Positions 21,214 to 21,354 of a DNA stretch of 21,354 bases are shown here, one piece after another. A model generated the notes under the pieces. That model was not told the origin of the DNA. It did no database searches and was given only the letters and a program-made list of their open reading frames with translations. Each line of letters starts with the position of its first letter. Within the stretch, counting starts at the first letter, position 1. The stretch is from NCBI GenBank assembly GCA_002299425.1, contig DBNW01000010.1, positions 1-21,354 of the forward strand. Reading direction: 5' to 3'. This stretch comes from Methylococcaceae bacterium UBA662. GTDB taxonomy: Bacteria; Pseudomonadota; Gammaproteobacteria; Methylococcales; Methylomonadaceae. Made by a program: the position numbers and the translations under genes.

Positions 21214-21354
21214 TTATGAATAATCGCAGTCAGTTGTTTGTAGTGCATAACTAAATTTCTGTTTAAGCCTGATCCTTTGCGTTTGCCAGTCTTTGCCCGT
21301 GTTTTTAAAAAAATCGACCACACGCGCTGATAACGAATCGCACTGGGTGTGGTT
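21214..21354 (-). pseudogene. Possible remnant of a BrnA-like antitoxin (runs off window edge)
   Basis: Reading leftwards from the window edge, a 46-codon frame contains LSARVVDFFKNTGKDWQT, which resembles the C-terminal DNA-binding segment of BrnA antitoxins (V-x-FFK-x-TGKGWQTR-IN). It then departs into unrelated sequence (RIRLKQKFSYALQTTD) before its stop at 21214. A frameshift or deletion just after WQT is suggested. The bulk of any gene would lie beyond the window. This is a pattern match by eye only. Confidence 0.3.

Noticed and set aside
1..21354. CRISPR array
   Set aside because: No regularly spaced direct repeats were seen anywhere; the CTAAGC hexamers near 4334-4484 are too short and irregular.

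Overview
The window reads as chromosome of a gammaproteobacterium, most likely a methanotroph-like member of Methylococcales (inference). Supporting this are three gene orders known from Gammaproteobacteria: glyS-gmhB-plsC, suhB/trmJ-cysE-iscR-iscS and csrA-tRNA-Ser-tRNA-Arg. A pqqA-pqqB pair for the PQQ cofactor of methanol and alcohol dehydrogenases adds to it. Nothing in the window fixes the genus.

Regions. (1) 1-2988, plus strand: 3' end of ahcY, metF, a lone DppB/OppB-type ABC permease and a DUF1415 gene; ahcY and metF belong to the methyl/one-carbon cycle. (2) 2989-5033: an accessory-looking patch with a 156-bp inverted-repeat (MITE-like) element, a run of hairpins ending in a terminator, an FkbM-type methyltransferase, and a rhodanese-DUF2892 membrane protein. 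(3) 5051-9585: a minus-strand alpha/beta-hydrolase lipase, a long imperfect inverted repeat, then glyS (without glyQ), a terminator, gmhB and plsC. (4) 9630-11475: an acidic-tailed lipoprotein converging on pqqB and a 24-codon pqqA, the latter two separated by an intrinsic terminator. (5) 11610-16067: divergent suhB and trmJ, then cysE, iscR, iscS and iscA, joining cysteine supply to Fe-S cluster assembly; the usual iscU-hscBA-fdx genes are missing here. (6) 16127-18299: argH on the minus strand, then csrA, tRNA-Ser(GCU), tRNA-Arg(ACG), tRNA-Asn(GUU) and a terminator.

(7) 18300-21354 is a typical accessory zone placed just after the tRNA genes: a deleted and frameshifted IS481-type element with recognisable terminal repeats, a Uma2-family endonuclease, a HicB/HicA toxin-antitoxin pair, a PD-(D/E)XK nuclease gene broken by a one-base frameshift, and a probable remnant of a BrnA-like antitoxin at the window edge. 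No clearly new system was proven. The best leads are the structured, terminated leader in front of the FkbM gene, the MITE-like element, the pqqA-terminator-pqqB arrangement without pqqCDE, the reduced isc cluster, and the nuclease/toxin-antitoxin cluster next to the tRNAs.
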